From contig CAVZCQ010000004.1 in the NCBI GenBank assembly GCA_963773835.1, positions 868,001-932,000 on the forward strand: a stretch of 64,000 nucleotides of DNA. The letters are read 5' to 3'. A model generated the notes under the pieces. It had not been told where the DNA came from. It saw only the letters and a program-made list of their open reading frames with translations, and ran no database searches. The DNA is from JOPF136 sp963773835. Lineage in GTDB: Bacteria; Acidobacteriota; Terriglobia; Acidiferrales; UBA7541. Shown in pieces: positions 32,559-40,044 of this stretch (the first letter of the stretch is position 1; each line of letters opens with the position of its first letter). Position numbers and translations under genes: made by a program.

Positions 32559-33449
32559 GTGCCAAAGTTCTCAAGTCGGTTCGGCTTCGACCCACGCGTC
32601 CCTAGGGAAACAATCTTGGAGGATGCCCCTCAAACTCTAAGGATCGCCTTCCTGAATTCGGTTCTCGAACCGTCGATTCGCGACGCGCGAGACAACGAGG
32701 ATAACCGTCCCCTTACGGCCTTTGGGCTCTCAAAGCAGTTCTGTGGACTCGCACGTGAAGAGGTCCCGGATTTTCCGCACAATACAACCGCCTGGGAAGA
32801 CCTTAAGAGCCTTATAAAAGGAGGGCAGTGGTTTAATTTCTACGATTTTGTCGAACGAGTCGGAAAAAACTTAATCATACAGCAGAACGATTTTCGCTCT
32901 GAGGCATGGGTCTCGGAGTATGGCTTCAGCAGCTACAGAGACAAGGTCAACGAGCTGTTCAGCGAGGACCGGGTCGGCTGGCGCCTGGACGAATCATCTG
33001 AACTGGTCAGAGAGATTCCCAAATCACTCGCGGCCAAGCTAGCCGCCACGTCGGCTCGACTTCGGGATGATTTTGAGCCCGCGCGAGAGCATTACTTGAA
33101 GGCCGTGCGGTACGTTTCGACACGACCTTTGGATGCGGAGAACGCAATTAAGGAGATAACAAGCGCGGTGGAGAGCGTAGGAAGGGTGTTCTATCCAAGC
33201 GCCAAGACCTTGGGAGATGTGGCGAAGGAGTTGAAGCGCCAAGATTCATGGCCGCCTACGCTGGTTGCAATGATAGAAAAATTCTATGGATTTGCGTCCT
33301 CGGAACCTGGTGTTCGTCACGGCGCACCAGTGTCTTCACGGGTGGCGCTTGCTGACGCAGAGTTCTGCCTACACGTTGGCGTCGCCTTGATTCGCTACAT
33401 CATGGAGAAACACGAATCACAGGGGAAGAATCCCACGGCCGCGGCCTGA
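32559..33449 (+). CDS. AbiJ-like abortive-infection-type protein (putative HEPN effector)
   Basis: A 296-residue soluble protein. The N-terminal half (PKFSSRFGFDPR, then FYDFVERVGKNL and VNELFSEDRVGWRL) resembles the AbiJ N-terminal domain 4 type. The C-terminal half (about 170-285) has ENAIKEITSAVESVG, KTLGDVAKELK, KFYGFASSEPGVRHG and ALADAEFCLHVGVALIRYIM, the pattern I associate with the AbiJ C-terminal HEPN-like domain, where G(I/V)RH(A/G) is the conserved motif (R253-H254). The expected role is growth arrest or RNA cleavage on phage infection, by analogy. I chose GTG 32559 because AGAGG lies 5 nt upstream; GTG 32553 is an alternative. TATACT at 32525 could be its -10. Confidence 0.65.
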   Translation: MPKFSSRFGFDPRVPRETILEDAPQTLRIAFLNSVLEPSIRDARDNEDNRPLTAFGLSKQFCGLAREEVPDFPHNTTAWEDLKSLIKGGQWFNFYDFVERVGKNLIIQQNDFRSEAWVSEYGFSSYRDKVNELFSEDRVGWRLDESSELVREIPKSLAAKLAATSARLRDDFEPAREHYLKAVRYVSTRPLDAENAIKEITSAVESVGRVFYPSAKTLGDVAKELKRQDSWPPTLVAMIEKFYGFASSEPGVRHGAPVSSRVALADAEFCLHVGVALIRYIMEKHESQGKNPTAAA

Positions 33450-33562
33450 GCGGGCTAGATTTGGAGCGTCTGGGATTGGACTTGCGGTTCAGAACGCTGA
33501 TTTGCCGGCAGCCTTATGCGCCGTGATTTTAAGCGCCATGTATAGTAAACGGTGAATTACAG

Positions 33563-34156
33563 TTGATCGAAATGAAGCTCTCATTTAGTCGCCCTAGGCG
33601 GACGAATGGCTGGATTCCCCTGGCTTTCATCCTTGGCCCGCCGCTGGTGTTCGTTGTGGCCCTGAATATCCCGGGTGCGCCTGGCTTAGCGACGCTTGCC
33701 TTCGTTGGGAGGAATTGGGGAAACGTCGCAAGTGTATGGGGCCTAGCGGTCAGCATATATGTGTTGGTTGTCGCTCGGGGTGCCCGCAAGGCAGCAGAGG
33801 AAGCGCGCTCAACCGAGAGACTCCGCACCGCCGTTGAGGGGCTTCAGGAGGCAGCTGAGAAAACCAGGCAAATCGGTCTTCTGGCAAGGGCAAACAAGTG
33901 GGACTTGGTGCAATTGAGGTCAGAGGAGGTCTTGACCATCTGCCGGTCGACTGTAGCCAGATGGGGAGACCAGGATGTTTTAAAGGAGTCTAAAAACAAG
34001 TTGCTGACGGTTTCGACCATAATGCGTTCCATTGCCGAGGAGTCAGGTAAGCCGGATGTGGATGCGGGCCAAGTTGTAAAGGCTCAGCTTGACGCGAGCG
34101 AGATGCTGAGCTCGGTCGTCGGGAAAGCGCACAAGGGTCACGAGTCAAGGAGCTGA
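33563..34156 (+). CDS. Two-helix membrane protein with coiled coil, unknown function
   Basis: A 197-residue protein. Two hydrophobic segments (about 17-36 and 55-75) are followed by a charged heptad-rich helix (ARKAAEEARSTERLRTAVEG) and a soluble helical tail ending in a basic patch. The start is TTG 33563 (GGTGA 7 nt upstream) or ATG 33572 (no ribosome site). It lies 113 bp after the AbiJ-like gene and 2 nt before the 104-aa gene. Small membrane proteins of this layout are common partners in anti-phage modules, where they report on or damage the membrane; that role here is inference. Confidence 0.6.
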   Translation: MIEMKLSFSRPRRTNGWIPLAFILGPPLVFVVALNIPGAPGLATLAFVGRNWGNVASVWGLAVSIYVLVVARGARKAAEEARSTERLRTAVEGLQEAAEKTRQIGLLARANKWDLVQLRSEEVLTICRSTVARWGDQDVLKESKNKLLTVSTIMRSIAEESGKPDVDAGQVVKAQLDASEMLSSVVGKAHKGHESRS

Positions 34157-34158
34157 AG

Positions 34159-34473
34159 ATGCCTGAGATAAACGACACCGAACTGGTGACAAAACTAATT
34201 GAACGGACGCAACAGGGAAAGGTCGATTGGCATCCTACCAGTACGAAGCTGCAATACACCGCGAGTTTTGGAGGGAATTATACGGTCATTGTCGACAAGG
34301 ACTTTCAGCAGGACAAATTCTGGCTATCTATTCAGAACGAGGAAGGCGTGGCAATTCATCAGATTTTTGGGAGCCAGGACTATAGGATTCCGGAGCTATT
34401 TTTTGCGGCGCGGCGGAAGGCCTTGAATGTGGACCAGGCCATCACCGACATCCTCAAGGACCTGGGGGAGTAA
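34159..34473 (+). CDS. 104-aa conserved protein, third gene of the islet
   Basis: A 104-residue acidic, soluble protein: an N-terminal helix (DTELVTKLIERTQQGKVDWH), a beta-rich middle (YTASFGGNYTVIVDKDF... FWLSIQNEEGVAIHQIF) and a C-terminal helix (NVDQAITDILKDLGE). I have seen this layout in uncharacterised small proteins near defence genes, but I cannot name a family. AAGGAG lies 6 nt before the ATG, and only two bases separate it from the membrane-protein stop, so the pair is co-translated and may form a membrane sensor/partner unit. Confidence 0.65.
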   Translation: MPEINDTELVTKLIERTQQGKVDWHPTSTKLQYTASFGGNYTVIVDKDFQQDKFWLSIQNEEGVAIHQIFGSQDYRIPELFFAARRKALNVDQAITDILKDLGE

Positions 34474-34525
34474 GCTGCGAATGATCAGCTAGAGGGATGT
34501 CGTCGACGGCGCTGAGAAACTCGCC

Positions 34526-34603
34526 CGGAAAGTGATTGGGCCGCAAGACTGGGACCGCGGCGAGAATTACGCCTTCCTGGAATCCCTCCTTCAAAAACAG
34601 TAG
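34526..34603 (+). pseudogene. Diverged tlpA 3' fragment
   Basis: These 78 bp align without gaps to the last 78 bp of tlpA (32399-32476). By eye, 51 of the first 53 bases match, and the remaining 25 differ mostly at third codon positions. The encoded peptide is near-identical (ARKVIGPQDWDRGENYAFLE) and ends at the same stop. Weaker protein-level similarity continues upstream to about 34499. The fragment has no start or CxxC domain, so it is a remnant, not a gene. Confidence 0.8.
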
Positions 34604-34780
34604 TCGGCGTCCTTCCGGAAGCCCGCTGAATCTCGACCCGGTGCGCGGAATGAGAAGGCTGGCCTACCAATGAGACACAGAGCGTATCAACCTGAGACGG
34701 GGTAGTACTGCACCATTCCGGGACGGTTTCTATCCATTTTGAAATGAGCGGGTTACTTGGGGCCGGGAAGGTTCCCGGTT

Positions 34781-34796
34781 TGGCCGCGAGCGTGCT
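34781..34796 (+). promoter_or_regulatory. Sigma-54-like promoter element upstream of chemosensory set A
   Basis: TGGCCGCGAGCGTGCT keeps the GG(-24) and GC(-12) at the required spacing and shares CGTGCT with the stronger element at 59649. It departs from consensus at positions 5-7 of the -24 half. A 7-bp-arm palindrome (34763-34778) adjoins it. In GC-rich DNA such matches can arise by chance. Confidence 0.4.
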
Positions 34797-34900
34797 TTTA
34801 TCCCCGAGGCCGCACTCCATCCGGGGCTCGTGTGCTCCCCTTGCGGCTTGCCGCCGGCTGGCATTGCCTGAGACCCGGCGGAGACGAGGACAAAGACGCC

Positions 34901-35254
34901 GTGGCGAACAAAGACGCGGTCGCGAATCCCCCCAATCAGCGGCCATCGGCCGCGGCGGGACTGGCGGCGCTTTTTCCGGAGGCTACTGCGGTGCGCATTC
35001 CGGTGCGGGTGACGGCGCTGCGGGGCCAGAGCCGTCCGCTCGAGGAGCAGACAGTGATTGAGTACGGCACGGCGCGGGAGGTGCTATTCGCTTCCGCGCT
35101 CCCGCTCGAGTTCGAAGACCGTGTACAGATCGAAAATTCCGACAGCTCGCTCCAGGCCGAGGCAACGGTTGTGGCCGTGCAGTTCGAGGCCGGCCGCAAG
35201 GCAGTTGCCGCGCGATTCCTGAGGGAAGTGAGCAACTGGATTATCAAATCATGA
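34901..35254 (+). CDS. PilZ-like domain protein
   Basis: A 117-residue protein: about 25 residues of polar tail, then a beta-rich domain (VRIPVRVTALRG... IEYGTAREVLFAS... VQIENSDSSLQAEATVVAVQFE... VAARFLRE) with the layout of acidobacterial PilZ domains. The canonical c-di-GMP signature (RxxxR and [D/N]xSxxG) is not intact, so ligand binding is doubtful. The start is GTG 34901 with GAGGA 10 nt upstream; a longer frame from 34757 looks non-coding. It overlaps the 608-aa gene by 4 nt and opens chemosensory set A. Confidence 0.6.
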   Translation: MANKDAVANPPNQRPSAAAGLAALFPEATAVRIPVRVTALRGQSRPLEEQTVIEYGTAREVLFASALPLEFEDRVQIENSDSSLQAEATVVAVQFEAGRKAVAARFLREVSNWIIKS

Positions 35255-37077
35255 GCACAAAAAGCATAGCGCCCTCACCGGGCACACCGGCAACAGCCAA
35301 AGGCGGCGCCCCTGTAGCGGGCGCGGCGGGGAAAACCAACGGAAGCGTGCCCTCGCCGGGAACAAAGCCGGCGATACCGGCAACGGAACGGACGGAAGCG
35401 CCTCCCCAGCGTTGGATTGAGGCGCAGCTCGTCTTTCCGGTGTACCGGGCGATGGCGGAGCAGTTCAACCTGCCGGGGCCGCCGTGCCGGATCGAAGACC
35501 TGTGCGGGCAAGACCGCTGCGAGGAGATGCTGCGGGCCACGCGCACGTGGTTCGAGGAGATGGACGAGCAGACGCCGGTGAACCAGGTGCGGCAACTCCT
35601 CCAGGCCCACTACGCCGCGGCGGAGAAAAACCTCCGCGCATTCGCAATCCGCCTGTTGCGGAAGCCGGCGAAGAAACCGTCGGACCGGAACAAAGTGGAC
35701 TTCGTGATGGTGCAGTACTTTGCGGCGACGGCGCCGCAGCACGTGGCCACCCGCGACGTTTCCTATGCGGACACGGCTCTGGTGCTGCGGCCGATCCTGG
35801 GAGCGGTCCCGCCGCTCGCCCCGGAGGCCCTGCAACCGCTGGAGGACATCCTCCATGCGGCACGGTGCGCCGGAAGCCTCGCGGAATTACTGCACTCAAA
35901 ATTGCTGGAGCACGGGCGGCAGATAAAAGACGGGATGGGCGACGCGTTCTATCAGCCGGAATCGCTGGTAGCGTTCTGCCGGTTCAATTACCTGTTGCGC
36001 CGGGCGTTCATCCGGCTGTCGCACGCGGATCTGCGGGTGACGCGCGACGCGCTGTGCCAGTTGGAAGGATGCGGGGTGCACCGGATCGACTGCCGGGCGG
36101 CAGGATTGAGCGCGACGGAGCCGGTGGCGGAATTGCACCGCATATGCAGCGACTGGAAACACCCGTTCCGTGCGGAATTCAGCGAGTATTCGATTCCCAC
36201 GATGCTGGAGCGGCTGATCGCGCTGCGTGCGGCGGCGGAGGCGGCGCTGGCCGGAGTAGCGGGCAAAGCGGCTGCCGAGGCCGGGAAAGCCCAGGACGTG
36301 GCCGTTGAGGCCGAGGACGAGAAAGAGGCGGAGAACGACCTTTCCGTGCAACTGAATCCTGGCCCGCGGGCGGCGCGACCGGAGGCGTCGCACCGCAGCC
36401 CCGGGACTTCACGGCCCGCGTTCCGTTCCGTGCTGGCGCTGGCGGAGCCTGGTGTGAAAGTCCCGCCGGGCGTCCCGGCCCGGGCGGCGCAGGCGCAGGC
36501 AAAACCGGCGCCGGCGACGTTCCGCGTTGCGGAAGCGGGAAGCGGGGAACACAAGCGCGCTCCCGAGCCCGCCGCTGACATTTCGAATGCTCAGGAGCCG
36601 GCGCCGAGAGCTACGGGAATCGCCGCGGCGGCGCTCGAGACCGCTCCCACGCAACCGCACGAAATCACGGAAACGGAAGTGGAGAATTGCTCGGAGAAAG
36701 TGTGGGAGCAGCTCATCTCCGCGCCGCGCGATCGTGGCCGGTCGATGAGCACGATCCACATCGACGGCGTGAAGCTGCTGCTCTCGTCGTGGGAAGTGGC
36801 CGCATTCGTGAGCGACGGCGGGCCCACGGCGAAGGATATCCGGCGGGCGGTGGTGGTGAGGGCGCTGCTGGCCGCGGCGCTGGAGAACCACGTGGCCAAA
36901 GGAAACCGCGGGCGGCTGGCCTCTGCGCTGACGCTGGCGGCGAACGAGATGAACCGCTTGCAGGGCGCAGTGGAAAAAGCGAAGTCCGCAAAACAAACGG
37001 AAGGGGCCGTCAACCTGGCCATGACCGCGAAACGGCTGCTCGCCTTTGTAGAGCAGGCGGGCGACCTGCGCGTCTGA
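35251..37077 (+). CDS. Unknown 608-aa protein of chemosensory set A
   Basis: I do not recognise this protein. Residues 1-50 are Pro/Ala/Gly-rich. About 50-330 is a largely helical region with scattered cysteines (including CRIEDLCGQDRC and CQLEGCGVHRIDC). About 330-470 is an Ala/Pro/Glu-rich linker. About 475-608 is a second helical region (IHIDGVKLLLSSWEVAAFVS, ALENHVAKGNRGRLASAL). There is no signal peptide, membrane helix, kinase or receiver motif. It overlaps the PilZ gene (ATGA) and is followed 30 nt later by the pseudo-receiver gene, so it is probably part of the signalling machine, perhaps as a scaffold. Confidence 0.7.
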   Translation: MSTKSIAPSPGTPATAKGGAPVAGAAGKTNGSVPSPGTKPAIPATERTEAPPQRWIEAQLVFPVYRAMAEQFNLPGPPCRIEDLCGQDRCEEMLRATRTWFEEMDEQTPVNQVRQLLQAHYAAAEKNLRAFAIRLLRKPAKKPSDRNKVDFVMVQYFAATAPQHVATRDVSYADTALVLRPILGAVPPLAPEALQPLEDILHAARCAGSLAELLHSKLLEHGRQIKDGMGDAFYQPESLVAFCRFNYLLRRAFIRLSHADLRVTRDALCQLEGCGVHRIDCRAAGLSATEPVAELHRICSDWKHPFRAEFSEYSIPTMLERLIALRAAAEAALAGVAGKAAAEAGKAQDVAVEAEDEKEAENDLSVQLNPGPRAARPEASHRSPGTSRPAFRSVLALAEPGVKVPPGVPARAAQAQAKPAPATFRVAEAGSGEHKRAPEPAADISNAQEPAPRATGIAAAALETAPTQPHEITETEVENCSEKVWEQLISAPRDRGRSMSTIHIDGVKLLLSSWEVAAFVSDGGPTAKDIRRAVVVRALLAAALENHVAKGNRGRLASALTLAANEMNRLQGAVEKAKSAKQTEGAVNLAMTAKRLLAFVEQAGDLRV

Positions 37078-37107
37078 TCCATCCTCGCGAACATACGAGA
37101 GGCGCTC

Positions 37108-37812
37108 GTGGAAACGCAAAACCTGCTCATCGTCGCAGATGAGCCTGAATTCGGCAGGCAACTGACTGCCCGCTGGCAGACCGAACCGCGCGTTCCTGCG
37201 CTGACGCAGGTGTCGAGCGACCTGTGGAATCCGGCGAGCGCCGCGTCCTACGACCTGCTGATACTCGGGCCGCTGGCGCCGCATCGCGCCGGGAGCCTGC
37301 TCGAATCGCTGGGAGGCGCAGGAGTGCCGGCGCTGGCGGCGGTGGAAAACGAACGGGAAGCGGCGGAGGTGCAGTCGCGCCACCCGGGCAGCCTGGTGCT
37401 GCTGCGGCAGAACGATTGGGTGGGAGTCGTGGTGCTGGCAGCCGGGCAGATCCTGCGACGAGTCGCGGCGCAGCGCAGGGCGGAGGCGGCGGAAAACGTG
37501 GCGAAGGTCCTACAGAGGCGTGCGGCACTGGGACGGTACATGCTGGAAATGCGTCCGGCGCTGAATAACGCGCTGACCTCCGCGCTGGGCAACGCGGATC
37601 TGCTGCTGATGGAATCCACGGGGCTGAGAGGCGAGGCACTAGATCACGTCCGGACGCTGCACCGCATGATCCTGCGGATGAACGAGATGGTGCAGAGGTT
37701 CTCATCGCTGGCGAGCGAGCTGCAGTTGATTGAGAAGCCGTCGCAAAGTGAGACGGAGGAGGAGATTCGGGAGCTGATGGCTGGGGCTCGGATACAGGGC
37801 GATCTGGTGTAA
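37108..37812 (+). CDS. Pseudo-receiver plus His-less dimerisation domain protein
   Basis: A 234-residue protein. Residues 1-115 have a receiver-like alternation (NLLIVADEPEFGRQL, YDLLILGPL), but the phospho-acceptor Asp position is Gly. Residues about 128-205 resemble a histidine-kinase DHp hairpin (MRPALNNALTSALGNADLLL ... HRMILRMNEMVQRFSSL) in which the usual His-[D/E]-L is replaced by Pro-Ala-L. No ATPase domain follows. It is thus a phosphorylation-dead adaptor or dimeriser by sequence. The start is GTG 37108 with GAGAGG 5 nt upstream. It lies between the 608-aa gene and cheW. Confidence 0.65.
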   Translation: METQNLLIVADEPEFGRQLTARWQTEPRVPALTQVSSDLWNPASAASYDLLILGPLAPHRAGSLLESLGGAGVPALAAVENEREAAEVQSRHPGSLVLLRQNDWVGVVVLAAGQILRRVAAQRRAEAAENVAKVLQRRAALGRYMLEMRPALNNALTSALGNADLLLMESTGLRGEALDHVRTLHRMILRMNEMVQRFSSLASELQLIEKPSQSETEEEIRELMAGARIQGDLV

Positions 37813-37903
37813 AGGATTGAAAAACAAATGGTTAGTGGAATCTCAAAACGGGACTGGTGGGCGGCAGGATGGCTACTGGGTTGCTTTTGTCATTCAGAGA
37901 GGC

Positions 37904-37923
37904 GGACAGGCTGAAGCCTGTCC
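37904..37923. repeat. Dispersed hairpin, TGAA loop, before cheW
   Basis: GGACAGGC-TGAA-GCCTGTCC followed by TACA. It lies 13 nt before the cheW ATG within chemosensory set A, in the only sizeable gap of that gene run. Confidence 0.65.
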
Positions 37924-37936
37924 TACATGGCGAGTG

Positions 37937-38464
37937 ATGGCGGACGAGAACAGCAACGGAGCGAACGGGCACGGATTCCTGGTGGTGAGCGCCAGCGAGG
38001 AATCGGCCGCGGCGGCGGAGCCTTCGAACGAACGGCAGTACTGTGTGTTTCGTTCGGGGCGGGAACGGTTTTCGCTGACGGTGCTGGACGTGGAAGAGGT
38101 GGTGGACTGGCCGCGAGTGACGCGAGTGCCGCTGGGGCCGCCGTTCCTGATGGGCGTGTTCAACCTGCGGGGCTCGATTGTGGCGGTGATCGATATCGCG
38201 TTCACGGAAGGACGGCGTCCCGGTCTGCTGCCGAAACACGTGGTGGTGACGACGATCCGTGGGGAAAACGGGGACGAGGATTTGCGGCTGGGAATCGCTT
38301 CGGACGAGGTGATCGGCACGTACACGCTGGGGCCGGAGGCGCTGCTGGACGAAGCGCCGCCGGACGTGCCGCACTGCTGCGGAATGCTGCGGCATGACGA
38401 CCGGCTGGCGCTTTCGATCGATCTGCAGAAATTGCTCGAGGTGTACCCGGTTCCGGTGATTTGA
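37937..38464 (+). CDS. CheW-like coupling protein (set A, first copy)
   Basis: A 175-residue protein with an acidic tail (1-30) and a CheW domain: YCVFRSGRERFSLTVLDVEE, then VTRVPLGPPFLMGVFNLRGS, the family hallmark. It lacks any other domain. CheW links receptors to CheA at the membrane array. ATG 37937 or the adjoining GTG 37934 starts it; no strong ribosome site is visible because the dispersed hairpin lies just upstream. The MCP gene follows 56 nt later. Confidence 0.85.
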   Translation: MADENSNGANGHGFLVVSASEESAAAAEPSNERQYCVFRSGRERFSLTVLDVEEVVDWPRVTRVPLGPPFLMGVFNLRGSIVAVIDIAFTEGRRPGLLPKHVVVTTIRGENGDEDLRLGIASDEVIGTYTLGPEALLDEAPPDVPHCCGMLRHDDRLALSIDLQKLLEVYPVPVI

Positions 38465-38520
38465 ACGGATTCAGCGCGGACCGCGAGAGCGGACGCGGCG
38501 AATGGTATGTGGAGGAAGCC

Positions 38521-39957
38521 ATGAAAGGTCGTTTGACGAGCACGGTGTGGATGCTGACGTTCTGGGTGTTCGCGGCGCTGGTGGCCGTGCTGGGTCTCAG
38601 CTATGGCGCGGGCGCGCGGTCGAACGGCGCGGCGCCGTTTGACTTTACGGTTCTGCCGAGCGCGGCAGCCACGGAGCTGGTGGTGGCCATGCTCCTGTGC
38701 CTGGGCACGGGAGTGCTGTGTCTCCGGCTGCTGGGGTCGCGCGTGCTGGAGCCGGTGAAAGACCTGGCGGAATTCTCCGAACGCGTGGCCGCGGGCGACG
38801 GAAAGGCGCGCGTGGACGTCAGCACGAACAACGATTTCGGCTTCATCGCGGAGAACCTGAACCGGGGCGCGGCGCGCATGGGCCGGTCGGGCACCCCGGA
38901 GGGCCTGGAGGGCTTGCAGAAGAGCATTTCCGAATTGCTGCAGGTGATCAGCCAGGCGGGTCGCGGCGACCTGACGGTGCGTGCGAAAGCGTCGAGCGAT
39001 TCGCTGGGCCACGTGGTGGAAGGCGTGAACACCATGCTGGAGAACTACACGGCGGTCATCGAACGGGCGCGGAAATCGGCGTTGGACGTGATGGCCAGCG
39101 TGAACAGCATCCTGCTGGCGGCGGAAGAGATGACCAGCGGAGCGACGCAGCAGGACCACGAAATCACGAACACTTCATCGGCGGTGGAAGAGCTGACGGT
39201 ATCCATGAAGCAGGTGTCCAACAACGCCGAGGCTTCCGCGGAAGCGGCGCGGCGCGCGCTGGACGCCGCCGAACAGGGCAACCGCGCCGTGCGCGACACC
39301 CTGGAAGGGATGCAACGGATCCGGGCCTCGGTGCAGGCCAGCGCGAAGAAGATCAAATCGCTGGGCGACCGGTCGCTGGAAATCAGCGAGATCATCAACG
39401 TGATCAACGACATCACGGAACAGACCAACCTGCTGGCGCTGAACGCGGCCATTGAGGCGGCGCGCGCGGGCGAGGCCGGCCGCGGATTCGCCGTGGTCGC
39501 CGACGAAGTGCGCAAACTGGCCGAACACTCCCGGAGCGCGACAAAGGACATCGCTGCGCTGATCAAAGCCATCCAGGCGGAGACGAACGAAGCCGTGGTG
39601 GTGATGGAGGAAGGCACGCGGGAAGTGGAAGGCGGCGCGAGCCTGGCGGATCAGGCCGGCAAGGCGCTGGAAGCCATCTCCTCCGTCGTGCGGCAGTCGG
39701 CCGAACTGGTGCAGGAGATTTCGCTGGCGTCGAAACAGCAGGTGCGCGGGACGGAAGGCGTGGCGCACGCCATGCAGATCATCTCCAGCATCACGCGGCA
39801 GACCTCGCAGGGTTCACGCCAGACGGTGAGCACCGTGGGCCACCTGGTAAAACTTTCCGAACACCTGAACGACGCGCTCTCGCAATTCCGCTGCCCGGCG
39901 CGAGCCGAGGCGCCTGCCGAGATGGCGGCGCCGGAGCCGGTCGGGGCGCACCGCTAG
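38521..39957 (+). CDS. Methyl-accepting chemotaxis protein with minimal periplasmic loop (set A)
   Basis: A 478-residue receptor. TM1 (about 8-30) and TM2 (about 46-70) are separated by only about 18 residues, so there is no ligand-binding domain. A HAMP-like region follows, then a long cytoplasmic coiled coil with the conserved tip INDITEQTNLLALNAAIEAA and GRGFAVVADEVRKLAE. It probably senses through the membrane, the cytoplasm or a partner protein, as WspA- or FrzCD-like receptors of alternative chemosensory systems may. GGAGG lies 5 nt before the ATG. Confidence 0.9.
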   Translation: MKGRLTSTVWMLTFWVFAALVAVLGLSYGAGARSNGAAPFDFTVLPSAAATELVVAMLLCLGTGVLCLRLLGSRVLEPVKDLAEFSERVAAGDGKARVDVSTNNDFGFIAENLNRGAARMGRSGTPEGLEGLQKSISELLQVISQAGRGDLTVRAKASSDSLGHVVEGVNTMLENYTAVIERARKSALDVMASVNSILLAAEEMTSGATQQDHEITNTSSAVEELTVSMKQVSNNAEASAEAARRALDAAEQGNRAVRDTLEGMQRIRASVQASAKKIKSLGDRSLEISEIINVINDITEQTNLLALNAAIEAARAGEAGRGFAVVADEVRKLAEHSRSATKDIAALIKAIQAETNEAVVVMEEGTREVEGGASLADQAGKALEAISSVVRQSAELVQEISLASKQQVRGTEGVAHAMQIISSITRQTSQGSRQTVSTVGHLVKLSEHLNDALSQFRCPARAEAPAEMAAPEPVGAHR

Positions 39958-40044
39958 GCGGAGGGACGGCCCCCGCGGCAGCGACATGCGTGCGCCGCGG
40001 CGGACAGACACCCGGGTCCGCCCCAACCTGACGAGAATTGAGCC

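Larger units (their letters stand above)
32477..34603. mobile_element. Putative three-gene defence-like islet flanked by tlpA 3' ends
   Basis: The segment between the tlpA stop and the end of a second tlpA 3' fragment carries three plus-strand genes (AbiJ-like, membrane/coiled-coil, 104-aa protein). Their codon third positions and intergenic bases are visibly richer in A/T than the surrounding DNA. The flanking homologous gene ends are the footprint expected when a cassette enters at a gene 3' end. No integrase, transposase or terminal inverted repeat is present, so mobility is inferred, not shown. Confidence 0.5.
34474..34900. other. Gene-free interval: tlpA remnant and leader of chemosensory set A
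   Basis: It holds the tlpA fragment (34526-34603), about 150 bp of unassigned DNA, the palindrome CCGGGAAGGTTCCCGG (34763-34778), a sigma-54-like element (34781-34796) and a roughly 95-nt leader with a CCCCG/CGGGG hairpin before the PilZ gene. A minus-strand open frame across it is only the antisense of the remnant. Confidence 0.5.

Noticed and set aside
32477..34603. Classical integrative element with integrase
   Set aside because: No recombinase, transposase, inverted termini or tRNA target is present. Only the duplicated tlpA 3' end supports insertion, so I report an islet, not an autonomous element.
34485..34946. 153-codon minus-strand frame across the tlpA remnant
   Set aside because: It runs antisense through the tlpA fragment and the set A leader, has Arg/Ser/Pro-rich composition, and has no ribosome site or similarity.
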